A program made the position numbers and the translations under genes. Source: Fidelibacterota bacterium (GTDB lineage Bacteria > Fidelibacterota > Marinisomatia > SCGC-AAA003-L08 > JACNLC01). From it: DNA of 54,278 bases. Shown here piece after piece: positions 45,341-54,278 of the stretch (its first letter is position 1; each line of letters begins with the position of its first letter). The notes under the pieces are model-generated. The model was not told the origin of the DNA. It searched no databases and saw only the letters and a program-made list of their open reading frames with translations. The stretch lies in contig JABMOW010000003.1 in the NCBI GenBank assembly GCA_013204025.1, positions 1 through 54,278 of the forward strand, in the 5' to 3' direction.

Positions 45341-48300
45341 ATGACTTCAATAATTCACGATACTACGGATAAAATAACAAATTCTCTTTCCAAAGAAAAG
45401 TGTGTTAATGGTGAAATTTGTATCTTGGATGGTAAGGAATTCTATCGAATCCGGAATGTAGATCGAATATCCCCTTTCCTCATGAGTATTACAAGCAGTG
45501 ATAATCACTGGATGTTTATATCCAGCAATGGTGGTTTGACGGCGGGACGAGTAAACGAAGCAGGAAGTCTCTTCCCTTACGAAACAGAAGATAAATTACA
45601 TTACGGCCATACTCACACAGGTCCGGTGACAGTTATCCGTGCGACTGGACCGGATGGGACATCGAAAATATGGAAACCGTTTTCCAATTCCTTTCATAAT
45701 GATCAAATATCTCGAAACCTGTATAAGAACGCCATCGGAAACCAAGTGGTTTTTGAAGAAATTAATAATGAATTATCACTGACATTCAGATACTCATGGC
45801 AACCAAGTAATTCTTTTGGATTTGTCCGAACCGCCACCGTTGAAAATCATGGGACCGAGCACACAGAGATCGAAATTCTCGATGGTTTAAGAAATATCAT
45901 GCCTAGCGGACTTGAATTATCTACTCAGCAAACTATGAGCAACCTAGCAGATGCTTATAAACAAACAGAGTTCGATCCGAATACAGGATTGGCTATTTAC
46001 GCTTTAGCTTCGCTCTTAATGGATCGCCCGCAGCCGGGTGAATCTTTGAAAGCCAGTATTGTTTGGAGTACCGGATTATCCAACTATTCGCTAGACCTCA
46101 GCGAAGAAGCCATACCTCGATTCATTAATAGGGAAATACCAGAATCCAATCATCTCCTCACCGGTATAAAAGGCGCTTACCTTATTAACACTACATTAAC
46201 GTTAGCACCTGGATCGAAGAAAAGCTGGAATGTCATTGCAGATATTGGTCAAGATCAGAGTGATATCGTTGCACTCCGAAAACTTTTAAAAACAGACAAC
46301 AATGTGGCCGACCGAATCACAAGTAATATTGAGGATAGCGCAAGACAGCTCATTCAACATATTGCCAGTGCGGACGGGTTTCAAAAAACGGCTTGCCGAG
46401 TCTGTGATTACCACCACAGCGCAAACGTTTTATTCAACATCATGCGTGGTGGAGTTTTTCAGGAAAATTATTCAATTGATATTTCAGACTTGCGCAATTT
46501 CATCAAGGTTCGCAACCAGAGCATTTATAAAAACTATCAACACATTTTAGAGGAATTCCCTACTGAATTACATTATTTAGATCTCCTTCAAAAAGCGGAA
46601 CAAGTAGCAGAGCCCAATCTTATTCGGTTGTGTTATGAATATGTACCTATAATGTTCAGTCGGCGCCATGGTGATCCAAGCCGTCCATGGAATCGATTCG
46701 ATATTCACATCAAAGATAATGCAGGCAATAGGATTCTTAATTACCAAGGGAATTGGCGTGATATTTTTCAGAATTGGGAGGCGCTTTGTTTCAGTTTTCC
46801 TGAATTCATTGAGTCAATTATCGCAAAATTTGTGAATGCGTCAACCATTGATGGTTTTAATCCATATCGGATTACCCGAAACGGAATTGATTGGGAAAAA
46901 CTTGACCCTGATAATACATGGGCATTTATTGGGTATTGGGGAGATCATCAGATTGTATACTTGTTAAAACTTCTGCAAGCTTCCCAGCAATTCCACCCAA
47001 ACCATTTAACCGATCTATTGAACAAACCTATTTTTTCTTATGCCAATATACCTTATCGAATCAAACATTACGATCAACTTATCGTCGATAGTAAGCATAC
47101 GATCAATTTTGATTTTGAATTGGATAGTCATATTGAATCATTAATACCGCGGTTAGGTACTGATGCTCGATTACTCATGAGCAATGATCATCAAGTATAT
47201 CATGTGACACTTTTGGAAAAACTGCTAGTACCATTTCTTTCAAAATTATCCAATATGATCCCCGATGGTGGAATCTGGCTGAATACTCAACGGCCTGAAT
47301 GGAATGATGCCAATAATGCACTGGTTGGTAATGGAATTTCCATGGTGACCCTCTATTACCTACATCGCTACACACAGTTTTTGGTCGGCATACTGTCCGA
47401 TATCGAATCTCCAAGCTTTTCCATTTCGGAAGAGATCATTCAATGGTTCAAAACAATACTAAAAATTCTTCATGATCATCGTCACCTTCTTAATAAACCG
47501 GCAATGGACGATGCAGGTAGAAGACAGGTCATGGATGCCCTTGGATCAGCATTTTCCGATTATCGATTGAAGGTATACAAATCTGGCTTCTCTGGTGTCA
47601 ACTCGCTTTTGAAGAAAGATATATTACAGTTATTAGAAATTTCTGTTGAATATTTCGATCATGCTATTGAAGCAAATCGCCGTGAAAATGGATTGTATCA
47701 TGCATATAATCTACTGGATATTGATTCTAGTTCGGATTCAGCATCAATTACCCCGCTCTATGAAATGCTAGAGGGTCAGGTAGCTGCTTTATCCAGTGGT
47801 GAGTTAACCCGCGAGAATGCGTTGTCCAACTTAAAAACTCTGTTTGAGAGTGGAATGTACCGTGAAGATCAGAAAAGCTTTATGCTCTATCCTTTAAAGG
47901 TTCTACCAAAATTTCTTGACAAAAATATTATATCCTCCGAGTTGCTTGCAACTTCACCATTATTGATAAGATTGATGACGGATTGCAATAACGAAATTAT
48001 TCTAAAGGATGATGATGGTAATTACAGATTCAATTCCTCCTTTCGCAACGCGAATGACCTAAAAGCTGCTCTAGAAGTGTTGACAGATCCAGAGTTGAAG
48101 GAAATTACGATAGAGGAAAGTCAACACGTGCTGGATGTCTATGAGAAAATATTTAATCATCGTGCTTTCACAGGGAGATCGGGCGGTATGTATGCCTATG
48201 AAGGAATCGGATCAATCTACTGGCATATGGTTGCAAAATTGCTTTTAGCAGTACAGGAATACTGTGTTCAACCTGATTCGAAGGTGCACCCATCGAACAA

Positions 48301-48820
48301 TTTTGATTTTTATGAGTACTATTACAAAATTAGAGATGGCCTGGGATTTAATAAAACTCCGCAAGAATATGGTGCATTCCCCTTCGATCCCTATTCTCAT
48401 ACACCTGCTCATTCAGGTGCAAAACAACCAGGTATGACCGGCCAGGTCAAGGAAGAAATCCTGACGCGGTTCGGAGAACTGGGCGTAATACCGGATCGGG
48501 GGAAACTATCTTTCATCCCGAAACTTTTGCGAAAGAAGGAATTCCTGCGAGACACGGAGAACTGGGTGTATTATGACATCAATGGATTGGAACACAAATT
48601 GGAACTGAAGTCCGGCTGTCTGGCATTTACCTATTGTCAGGTTCCAATTGTATATGAACTAGTTTCAGATAATTATCAGATCAGTATTTTCTTTGAGCAT
48701 AAAACCGTAAAAATCAATGGAAATCAATTACCATCTGAAATCAGTCATGATATCTATTCCAGATCAGGAAATATCCGGTTGATACAAATCCATATTCTGG
48801 AATCGACACTTTTTTATTAA
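45341..48820 (+). CDS. Large GH94-clan glycoside phosphorylase, probable beta-1,3-glucan phosphorylase (GH149/GH161-like)
   Basis: 1159 residues, cytoplasmic (no leader). The N-terminal half has the beta-sandwich pattern of phosphorylases (HWMFISSNGGLTAGRVN, FPYETEDKLHYGHTHTGP). The helical barrel carries IGYWGDHQIVYLLKLL, RPEWNDANNALVGNGIS (D656 is the likely general acid, as in the WND motif of GH94) and GRSGGMYAYEGIGSIYWHM. It is much longer than cellobiose phosphorylase (about 800 residues) and matches the size of GH149 and GH161 beta-1,3-oligoglucan phosphorylases. These split oligosaccharides with phosphate into glucose-1-phosphate, saving ATP. The locus supports laminari-oligosaccharides as substrate. 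Exact family needs a profile search. The ATG has no clear ribosome site; it follows GH30 by 27 bases. Confidence 0.85.
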   Translation: MTSIIHDTTDKITNSLSKEKCVNGEICILDGKEFYRIRNVDRISPFLMSITSSDNHWMFISSNGGLTAGRVNEAGSLFPYETEDKLHYGHTHTGPVTVIRATGPDGTSKIWKPFSNSFHNDQISRNLYKNAIGNQVVFEEINNELSLTFRYSWQPSNSFGFVRTATVENHGTEHTEIEILDGLRNIMPSGLELSTQQTMSNLADAYKQTEFDPNTGLAIYALASLLMDRPQPGESLKASIVWSTGLSNYSLDLSEEAIPRFINREIPESNHLLTGIKGAYLINTTLTLAPGSKKSWNVIADIGQDQSDIVALRKLLKTDNNVADRITSNIEDSARQLIQHIASADGFQKTACRVCDYHHSANVLFNIMRGGVFQENYSIDISDLRNFIKVRNQSIYKNYQHILEEFPTELHYLDLLQKAEQVAEPNLIRLCYEYVPIMFSRRHGDPSRPWNRFDIHIKDNAGNRILNYQGNWRDIFQNWEALCFSFPEFIESIIAKFVNASTIDGFNPYRITRNGIDWEKLDPDNTWAFIGYWGDHQIVYLLKLLQASQQFHPNHLTDLLNKPIFSYANIPYRIKHYDQLIVDSKHTINFDFELDSHIESLIPRLGTDARLLMSNDHQVYHVTLLEKLLVPFLSKLSNMIPDGGIWLNTQRPEWNDANNALVGNGISMVTLYYLHRYTQFLVGILSDIESPSFSISEEIIQWFKTILKILHDHRHLLNKPAMDDAGRRQVMDALGSAFSDYRLKVYKSGFSGVNSLLKKDILQLLEISVEYFDHAIEANRRENGLYHAYNLLDIDSSSDSASITPLYEMLEGQVAALSSGELTRENALSNLKTLFESGMYREDQKSFMLYPLKVLPKFLDKNIISSELLATSPLLIRLMTDCNNEIILKDDDGNYRFNSSFRNANDLKAALEVLTDPELKEITIEESQHVLDVYEKIFNHRAFTGRSGGMYAYEGIGSIYWHMVAKLLLAVQEYCVQPDSKVHPSNNFDFYEYYYKIRDGLGFNKTPQEYGAFPFDPYSHTPAHSGAKQPGMTGQVKEEILTRFGELGVIPDRGKLSFIPKLLRKKEFLRDTENWVYYDINGLEHKLELKSGCLAFTYCQVPIVYELVSDNYQISIFFEHKTVKINGNQLPSEISHDIYSRSGNIRLIQIHILESTLFY

Positions 48821-48827
48821 AGAATAA

Positions 48828-50663
48828 ATGAATCACTTTGATACGATGAAAACACTAATTATTATGATTTTACCCATATTATCCTTGTGTAGTGGACAGC
48901 AGGTCTCTAATGAAACGTCTCTGGATCAGAAGGTATTATTACTGTTGTCCCGGATGACGCTTGATGAAAAAATTGGACAGATGGTTCAGGTGGATCGACG
49001 GTATTTAAGTAACGATAATGATATAAAACAATACCATTTGGGTTCATTGCTCAGTGGTGGAAATGGCGGTCCTGAAAATAATTCGCCTACCGGTTGGGCA
49101 GATATGTATGATCAATATCAACGTATTGCTCTTGAAACACGGTTGTCAATCCCTTTGGTCTATGGTGTCGATGCAGTTCATGGGCACAACAATGTCTCCG
49201 GTACGACAATTTTTCCTCACAACATCGGATTGGGCTGTACGGGTGACGCAGATCTGGTTCAACGTATCGCCAAACTCACTGCAGTTGAAGTAGCGGCCAC
49301 AGGCATAGACTGGACCTTCAGTCCCTGTGTCACGGTTCCCCAGGACATACGCTGGGGCAGAACCTATGAAGGTTTTTCAGAAAACCCTGAGTTGACTGCA
49401 GAAATGGGGAAAGCGGCAGTTCTGGGTTATCAGGGTTCAGATTTAAAGGATCCTCTGACAATTATGGCTTGCGCCAAGCATTTCCTAGGTGACGGTGGTA
49501 CCTCCTGGAAAACCGGTGATAATAAATACATCATTGATCGGGGTGATACTAGAATAGATGAGGAACGCCTCCGACAGATCCATCTAAAACCATATATTGC
49601 AGCGCTTCAGGCCGGAGTGGGAACTGTGATGGCCTCCTATAATAGCTGGAATGGATTCAAGTGTCACGGCCATAAATATCTGCTGACTGATCTTTTGAAG
49701 GAAGAGCTTGGTTTTGAGGGTTTCATTATTTCGGATTGGGCAGGACACAGAGGTATATCGGCCAATTACAAAACGGATATTATTGCATCCATCAATGCCG
49801 GACTGGACATGATCATGGTCCCGGGTTCTCTTGAAAAAGAGGAAGACAGTTACGAACATTTCCTTGAAGTGCTGAAAGAGTCGATACTGGAGGGATCAAT
49901 CAAGATGGATCGAATTGATGATGCTGTCCGACGCATCCTGCGGATAAAATTCCAGCTGGATCTGTTTGACAAACCATTCGCCGATCGTTCTCTGTTGCCT
50001 CTGGTAGGATCTCCCGCCCACAGAGAAACTGCCCGCGAAGCTGTCCGAAAATCTGTAGTAGTCCTTAAGAATAAGGATAGCATTATACCGTTGTCCAAAA
50101 GAACTCAGAATATTCATGTGGCGGGTTCGGCAGCAGACGATCTGGGTATGCAGTGTGGCGGCTGGACAATTTCTTGGCAAGGTGATCATGGACCCATCAC
50201 TGCGGGAACCACAATTCTGGAAGGCATCCGGGCGACTGTTTCGGATGAGATGAAAATCAGTTACAGCGCAGATGGCATTGTTCCCGATGGTACTGATGTT
50301 GGTATTGTTGTCATTGGCGAATCTCCCTATGCTGAAGGTCATGGTGATGATGCGGAACTGAATCTCTCTGCAAATGATTTAATGACTCTGAAAAATATGA
50401 AATCAGCGGGTATCCCTACTGTTGTAATAATGATTTCTGGTCGTCCCTTAATGGTAACAGAATATTTGCACGACTGGAATGCTTTCATGGCCGCGTGGTT
50501 GCCTGGAACTGAGGGTCAGGGTATCGCAGATATTCTTTTTGGTGATTATCCTGCAACCGGTCAATTATCCTACACCTGGCCTCGAAATCTGGATCAATTA
50601 CCTTTAAGCAAAACTAACCTGCATGATGAACCTCTGTTTCCATTTGGGTATCGTGCTCCGTAA
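48828..50663 (+). CDS. Secreted GH3 beta-glucosidase
   Basis: 611 residues. A signal peptide precedes the enzyme (MKTLIIMILPILSLCSGQ from the second ATG at 48846; the first ATG at 48828 adds six residues, either may be used). The (beta/alpha)8 domain carries YGVDAVHGH, KHF (about 217-219) and the nucleophile D303 in IISDWAGH. The second alpha/beta sandwich domain provides VVIGESPYAEGHGDD, whose Glu is the probable acid/base partner. The protein lacks the FnIII tail of longer GH3 enzymes. It would remove glucose from the ends of beta-gluco-oligosaccharides in the periplasm or outside; the Cys in LCSGQ is a poor lipobox. Operon member, eight bases after the phosphorylase. Confidence 0.94.
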   Translation: MNHFDTMKTLIIMILPILSLCSGQQVSNETSLDQKVLLLLSRMTLDEKIGQMVQVDRRYLSNDNDIKQYHLGSLLSGGNGGPENNSPTGWADMYDQYQRIALETRLSIPLVYGVDAVHGHNNVSGTTIFPHNIGLGCTGDADLVQRIAKLTAVEVAATGIDWTFSPCVTVPQDIRWGRTYEGFSENPELTAEMGKAAVLGYQGSDLKDPLTIMACAKHFLGDGGTSWKTGDNKYIIDRGDTRIDEERLRQIHLKPYIAALQAGVGTVMASYNSWNGFKCHGHKYLLTDLLKEELGFEGFIISDWAGHRGISANYKTDIIASINAGLDMIMVPGSLEKEEDSYEHFLEVLKESILEGSIKMDRIDDAVRRILRIKFQLDLFDKPFADRSLLPLVGSPAHRETAREAVRKSVVVLKNKDSIIPLSKRTQNIHVAGSAADDLGMQCGGWTISWQGDHGPITAGTTILEGIRATVSDEMKISYSADGIVPDGTDVGIVVIGESPYAEGHGDDAELNLSANDLMTLKNMKSAGIPTVVIMISGRPLMVTEYLHDWNAFMAAWLPGTEGQGIADILFGDYPATGQLSYTWPRNLDQLPLSKTNLHDEPLFPFGYRAP

Positions 50664-50676
50664 AACAAGAGAAAAT

Positions 50677-52548
50677 ATGAAATCGATTCTATCAATAATC
50701 TTAATCATGACCATTGCCGGACTTGTGCTTTCATGTGCATTCATCAACCGTAAACAAACTGAAATGACAGACAGCCATTTATTATCAATTAGAGGAACCA
50801 ATATTCTCGATGACCTGGGAAGACCAGTTACTCTGAAAGGGTGTAATCTGGGCAACTGGCTGGTATTGGAGATGTGGATGCTGGACTACCGACAGAGCGG
50901 AATTGGTGATCAATACCGATTTGAAGCGGTTTTAACGGATCGATTTGGTGTTGATGAAACCGACCGTTTAATGGAACTGTATCGCGAAAATTGGATCACA
51001 GAACGGGATTTTCAACAGGTAGCATCTTTTGACATGAACACAATCAGACTGCCGTTTGAATACCGGTTATTAATGGATGATGACAAGCCTTTTGAACTTA
51101 AGGAAAACGCTTGGCACTGGCTTGATCTGGCAGTTGATCTGGCAAAAAAGCACAATCTCTATGTCATCTTGGATATGCATGGAGCCCCTGGACGTCAAAG
51201 CGGTATGGATCACACCGGTCGATCCGGTTATAATCAACTATGGGTTGATAAACAATCACAGGAATTAACGGTCTGGCTATGGACAGAAATATCAAATCAT
51301 TATCGTCAAAATCCTGTCATCGCTTCCTACGATATTTTGAATGAGCCATGGGGTGGTAGTGAAATCGAATTAAAGGAACTCATCACCCGGTGTTATCACA
51401 CCATTCGAAACAATAGCGATGACCATATCGTCATTTTTCCCGGACATTATAGTGGTATCGATTTTTATGAAGATGAGAAATCCATTTTGTATTCAAATAT
51501 TCTATACACCATGCATTTTTACCCTGGATTCTTTGGTTGGGGTGCTCCGGTACCGCAGGTCCATGCTGATTTTTTGTCAAATGGGCTCGTTGATTGGAAA
51601 GAGAGAATGACGAAACTTGATGCTCCTCTACTCATCGGTGAATTTAATGTGGTTTCCAAACGTGGTGGTGGCGGAGAAATGATGCGGCGATATTTTGATC
51701 GGTATAAGGAAAATGGCTGGCCGGCTACCATGTGGTCCTATAAAGTACTCACCCAACAGGGTAGTATTGGTGAGATGAATTGGGGGATGGTAACCAATGC
51801 TGAGCCGCTGAATAAACTCGATCTTCTTACAGACTCTTTATCGAATATCGAAAAGTGGTTCATCAATTTGAACCAAATGGATTATACCGTGGATTCTGAC
51901 CTTAAACATTGGCTTACGACTACCGATCAACCTTCTACTTTGGATGACCTACCTCCTTTACCTCCCCCTATTGTTGAAGCACCGGGACTTGATGATTTAC
52001 CTGTAGGTTGGACTGCAACAGATATCGGAGAACCCCTGGATGGCGGTCAGCTGGTAGATGAAGCTGGCTTCACTGTTTACGGTGGAGGTGCTGATATCTG
52101 GACAGATACGGATCAATTCCGATTTATTTGGACTGAAGTCACAGGAGACTTTACAATTACAACGACTATCAGAGAATTATTGAATACAAATTCCTATGCA
52201 AAAGCAGGATTAATGGCAAGAGTCTCATTGGATCAACATTCTGCTCACGCGCTGATCAATGTTTTCCCATTTGGAAATACAGAATTTGGTTCTCGCAATG
52301 ACGCAGACGCAATGATGCAGGCAATATCCGGACCATTTCTGGAAATGGGTTCAGCGAATTTAAAATTGAATCGAGAAGGGAACACCATTACCGGTAGTGT
52401 CTTTATAAATGATGAATGGGAAAAGGTGGGACAAGTAGAGTTTGATAGTTTGAATACACAACTGTATGTTGGCATCGCCACTTTGAGTCATGATAACAGC
52501 CGACTTACCCGTGCTGTTTATAATAATTTTAAACTTATAAATGAGTAG
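50677..52548 (+). CDS. GH5 exo/endo-beta-glucanase lipoprotein with C-terminal concanavalin-like domain
   Basis: 623 residues from ATG 50677, 13 bases after the GH3 stop; this start puts the lipobox LVLSC (Cys20) in place, and an earlier in-frame ATG inside GH3 is unlikely. The GH5 domain (about 35-410) opens RGTNILDDLGRPVTLKGCNL, with LDMHGAPG, acid/base E223 in DILNEPWG and nucleophile E322 in LLIGEFN; it recalls the exo-beta-1,3-glucanase branch of GH5. A Pro-rich linker (DDLPPLPPPIVEAPGLDDLP) leads to a beta-sandwich of about 180 residues (GWTATDIGEP, FTITTTIRELLNTNSYAKAG), like the DUF1349 concanavalin group, perhaps a binding module. It is expected on the outer membrane or in the periplasm. 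The GH5 call is firm. Confidence 0.93.
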   Translation: MKSILSIILIMTIAGLVLSCAFINRKQTEMTDSHLLSIRGTNILDDLGRPVTLKGCNLGNWLVLEMWMLDYRQSGIGDQYRFEAVLTDRFGVDETDRLMELYRENWITERDFQQVASFDMNTIRLPFEYRLLMDDDKPFELKENAWHWLDLAVDLAKKHNLYVILDMHGAPGRQSGMDHTGRSGYNQLWVDKQSQELTVWLWTEISNHYRQNPVIASYDILNEPWGGSEIELKELITRCYHTIRNNSDDHIVIFPGHYSGIDFYEDEKSILYSNILYTMHFYPGFFGWGAPVPQVHADFLSNGLVDWKERMTKLDAPLLIGEFNVVSKRGGGGEMMRRYFDRYKENGWPATMWSYKVLTQQGSIGEMNWGMVTNAEPLNKLDLLTDSLSNIEKWFINLNQMDYTVDSDLKHWLTTTDQPSTLDDLPPLPPPIVEAPGLDDLPVGWTATDIGEPLDGGQLVDEAGFTVYGGGADIWTDTDQFRFIWTEVTGDFTITTTIRELLNTNSYAKAGLMARVSLDQHSAHALINVFPFGNTEFGSRNDADAMMQAISGPFLEMGSANLKLNREGNTITGSVFINDEWEKVGQVEFDSLNTQLYVGIATLSHDNSRLTRAVYNNFKLINE

Positions 52549-52572
52549 TTTTATAAGTTTGGTAACCGGTAA

Positions 52573-52578
52573 AAGGAA
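52573..52578 (+). promoter_or_regulatory. Ribosome binding site deciding the start of the last GH16 gene
   Basis: AAGGAA seven bases before ATG 52586. It supports that start and the lipoprotein leader behind it over an earlier in-frame ATG at 52541 that overlaps the GH5 gene. Confidence 0.65.
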
Positions 52579-52585
52579 CTTTACA

Positions 52586-53728
52586 ATGATGAAACCTAAA
52601 CTTATTTTTGTCATTACATCTGTGTGCATGTTATTCGTTTTCTGCAGTAATTCCCAAAAATCCGACATTCAAGGCTGTACCGATTCGCAAGCGTGTAACT
52701 ACGATAATGAATCAACAACAGACGATGGCAGTTGTCTTTACAACGATTGTTTCGGAGTTTGTGGTGGAGATGCAGTCATAGACTGTACCGGCATCTGCGG
52801 CGGTTCTTTTGGACTTGATGAATGCGGAGAATGCCTTCACCCCATAAATCAGACAGACATCTGGAATTCCACCTGTTCGGGGTGTATGGATGAGTCAGCT
52901 GCAAATTATGATTCTGATGCTATCATTGACGATGGATCGTGTGTAGAAGTGTTTCCTGATGGCTGGATACTCTCATGGAACGATGAATTCAACAGCGATA
53001 ATATTAATGGTGCAAACTGGACTCATGAGATTTGGTCTCCATATCATGTGAACAATGAATTTCAGGCATACACAGATCGACCGGATAACTCATTCATTGA
53101 AAATGGACACCTGGTGATTCGGGCATTGAATGAAAATTATAACAGCGCAGAATACACATCAGCACGACTCACAAGTTCAGGTAAAGGTGAGTGGCAATAT
53201 GGTCGATGCGATATCCGTGCAAAAATACCATTGGGTCAGGGTACATGGCCTGCAATCTGGATGCTAGGTTCTAACATCGGTTCAGTAGGCTGGCCCTCGT
53301 GTGGCGAGATAGACATCATGGAGCATGTAAATAATAATTTAATCGTACACAGCTCAATACACACGAATGCCTGCTTTCATGCATTAGCTGGATACCCCGG
53401 AGCATGCCCTGATTACAATATTTCTTGTCCCGGGGGTTGTCCGGATGCCCTTCCCAATACCTATTGGAAAGATTTACCGAATGTGGATGACTGGCATGTA
53501 TATGGAATGATCTGGACAGCAGATTACCTCACTTTCACTATCGATAATGCGCCATGGATGACAGTTAGCCGCCCTATTACCCCTGGAGATGATATGTGGC
53601 CATTTGATCAGGAGTTCTTTTTTATTCTCAATTTAGCGATTGGCGGGGATTGGCCCGGTGATCCCGACGATAGTATTTTCCCCGTTTCACTGGAAATTGA
53701 TTATGTGAGAGTATACATTCCTGAATGA
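52586..53728 (+). CDS. GH16 beta-1,3-glucanase lipoprotein with N-terminal Cys-rich 'DDGSC' repeats
   Basis: 380 residues. A lipobox FVFC (Cys20) follows the signal segment, so the protein is lipid-anchored. Residues 30-120 hold two GCTDSQACNYD...DDGSC-type repeats (about 30-50 and 100-119) with a Cys/Gly spacer (DCFGVCGGDAVIDCTGICGG) of the kind found on surface proteins of FCB bacteria. The GH16 domain (about 125-380) opens WILSWNDEFNSDNI; the catalytic motif is GEIDIMEH (E241, D243, E246), the laminarinase form. It contains a Cys-rich insert (about 273-300). The disulphide-rich spacer may hold the enzyme away from the membrane. It is the last gene of the plus-strand set. The start at 52586 is chosen for the ribosome site and lipobox. 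Confidence 0.94.
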   Translation: MMKPKLIFVITSVCMLFVFCSNSQKSDIQGCTDSQACNYDNESTTDDGSCLYNDCFGVCGGDAVIDCTGICGGSFGLDECGECLHPINQTDIWNSTCSGCMDESAANYDSDAIIDDGSCVEVFPDGWILSWNDEFNSDNINGANWTHEIWSPYHVNNEFQAYTDRPDNSFIENGHLVIRALNENYNSAEYTSARLTSSGKGEWQYGRCDIRAKIPLGQGTWPAIWMLGSNIGSVGWPSCGEIDIMEHVNNNLIVHSSIHTNACFHALAGYPGACPDYNISCPGGCPDALPNTYWKDLPNVDDWHVYGMIWTADYLTFTIDNAPWMTVSRPITPGDDMWPFDQEFFFILNLAIGGDWPGDPDDSIFPVSLEIDYVRVYIPE

Positions 53729-54079
53729 AAATATTTATCCACGTCTATTCCTTATTCCTAATCTCTGTTTTAGTTTTTCTACTGGATATTTTTGGATAAA
53801 TACTTTGACCTACCAGAAGTAGAAGACTGCACCGATTTAGGGGTTGATAAGGAGGAAAGACGCTCACACTACTACTCTATGAAGTAGGTATAACTGGAAT
53901 GCTTCAAATCAAATCAAAGCAATGGTGTGTATCTGGTGAAGATTGATAGCAGGAGATTTTCAGGATGTGCAGAAAGTAATGTTGGTGAAATAATAACAAT
54001 TTCCCAGTGTTGTTAAACTTTCAATTTTTCTGCTATTTAAAAATGATATTATATTTTCAATTATAATAAAGGAGCTATT
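53729..54079. other. 351-base gap after the glucan genes
   Basis: No gene is seen. An imperfect inverted repeat (53728-53741 with 53793-53806, one mismatch, loop about 50 bases) lies directly after the GH16 stop and might help end transcription, though it lacks a T run. The right part (about 54015-54060) is very AT-rich and should contain the promoter of the ArsR gene. AAAGGAG at 54068-54074 is that gene's ribosome site. Confidence 0.45.
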
Positions 54080-54278
54080 ATGGCTAAACTACATAAAATA
54101 GAAACGGTCGCTGCAGTGGCGAAAACGATGAGAGTACTTGCTCATCCGACACGAATGAAAATCATTGAATTTCTGGCAGACGGAGAAAAGCATGTCGGAG
54201 CTATCCAAAAACACACTAAACTGATACAAGCTGTGACGAGTCAACATCTAAAACTGTTATTGGTAAATGGTCTTGTGA
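54080..54278 (+). CDS. ArsR-family helix-turn-helix regulator (C-terminus beyond window)
   Basis: The first 66 codons are present. The sequence opens MAKLHKIETVAAVAKTMRVL and runs into LAHPTRMKIIEFLADGEKHV and TSQHLKLLLVNGLV, the winged-helix signature of ArsR/SmtB regulators, which sense metals or other signals and repress small operons. A good AAAGGAG site lies five bases before the ATG. It is preceded by its own AT-rich upstream region and has no evident tie to glucan use, so it probably marks the right boundary of the locus. Sensor residues cannot be judged, as the C-terminal part is cut off. Confidence 0.88.
   Translation, partial: MAKLHKIETVAAVAKTMRVLAHPTRMKIIEFLADGEKHVGAIQKHTKLIQAVTSQHLKLLLVNGLV

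Overview
The window looks like one large polysaccharide-utilisation locus for beta-1,3-glucans (laminarin or callose type, probably also mixed-linkage beta-1,3/1,4-glucan). The likely host is a Gram-negative bacterium of the Fibrobacterota-Chlorobi-Bacteroidota (FCB) superphylum, with Candidatus Marinimicrobia-like or Fibrobacterota-like lineages as the best guess. The evidence is a TonB-dependent receptor with a carboxypeptidase-like N-terminal domain, a PorV/PorQ-family outer-membrane protein, C-terminal FlgD/type-IX-like sorting modules, 'GCTD...DDGSC' repeats, dockerin-like tails, and a GH16 lichenase in the circularly permuted order known from Fibrobacter. The taxonomy is inference; there is no rRNA or tRNA gene in the window.

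Layout. (1) 1-5936, minus strand: a LacI-type regulator with a TTG start and its own probable operator, a cytoplasmic clan-A glycosidase, and a giant secreted protein made of tandem CBM4/9-like modules that runs off the left edge. (2) 6166-12801: two divergent secreted dockerin proteins, one with an unrecognised N-terminal (possibly catalytic) domain plus PKD and LamG modules, the other a CotH/lamin-tail protein broken by an in-frame TGA and a frameshift. (3) 12802-14895: a Gfo/Idh/MocA oxidoreductase between two long stretches without recognisable genes. (4) 14896-30399, minus strand: a tightly packed six-gene operon of TonB receptor, large surface protein, PorV-like protein, parvulin-like lipoprotein, permuted GH16-GH5-CBM6 enzyme and GH81 endo-beta-1,3-glucanase. 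(5) 30515-34513, minus strand: a 1332-residue secreted protein with seven related beta-sandwich modules, separated from (4) by a hairpin terminator. (6) 34951-53728, plus strand: a ten-gene set of LacI regulator, GH16 with a PA14 insert, a Dpp/Opp-like ABC importer (binding lipoprotein, two permeases, fused double ATPase), GH1, GH30, a large GH94-clan phosphorylase, GH3, GH5 and a Cys-rich GH16 lipoprotein. (7) 54080 to the end: start of an ArsR regulator that probably marks the locus boundary.

How it may work (inference from gene families and signal peptides): secreted GH16, GH81 and GH5 enzymes and CBM-rich proteins bind and cut the glucan at the surface. The TonB receptor, with the large surface protein and PorV-like protein, moves oligosaccharides across the outer membrane without a recognisable SusD partner. 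GH3, GH5 and GH16 lipoproteins trim them in the periplasm or on the outer membrane. The ABC importer carries them into the cytoplasm, where GH1, GH30, the clan-A glycosidase and the phosphorylase finish the job, yielding glucose and glucose-1-phosphate. Two LacI-type regulators probably switch the two arms.

Most notable: two domain-topology oddities in one locus (a circularly permuted GH16 fused to GH5, and a GH16 whose inserted PA14 domain itself appears circularly permuted), long module-repeat proteins, and a glucan-uptake arrangement without SusD.
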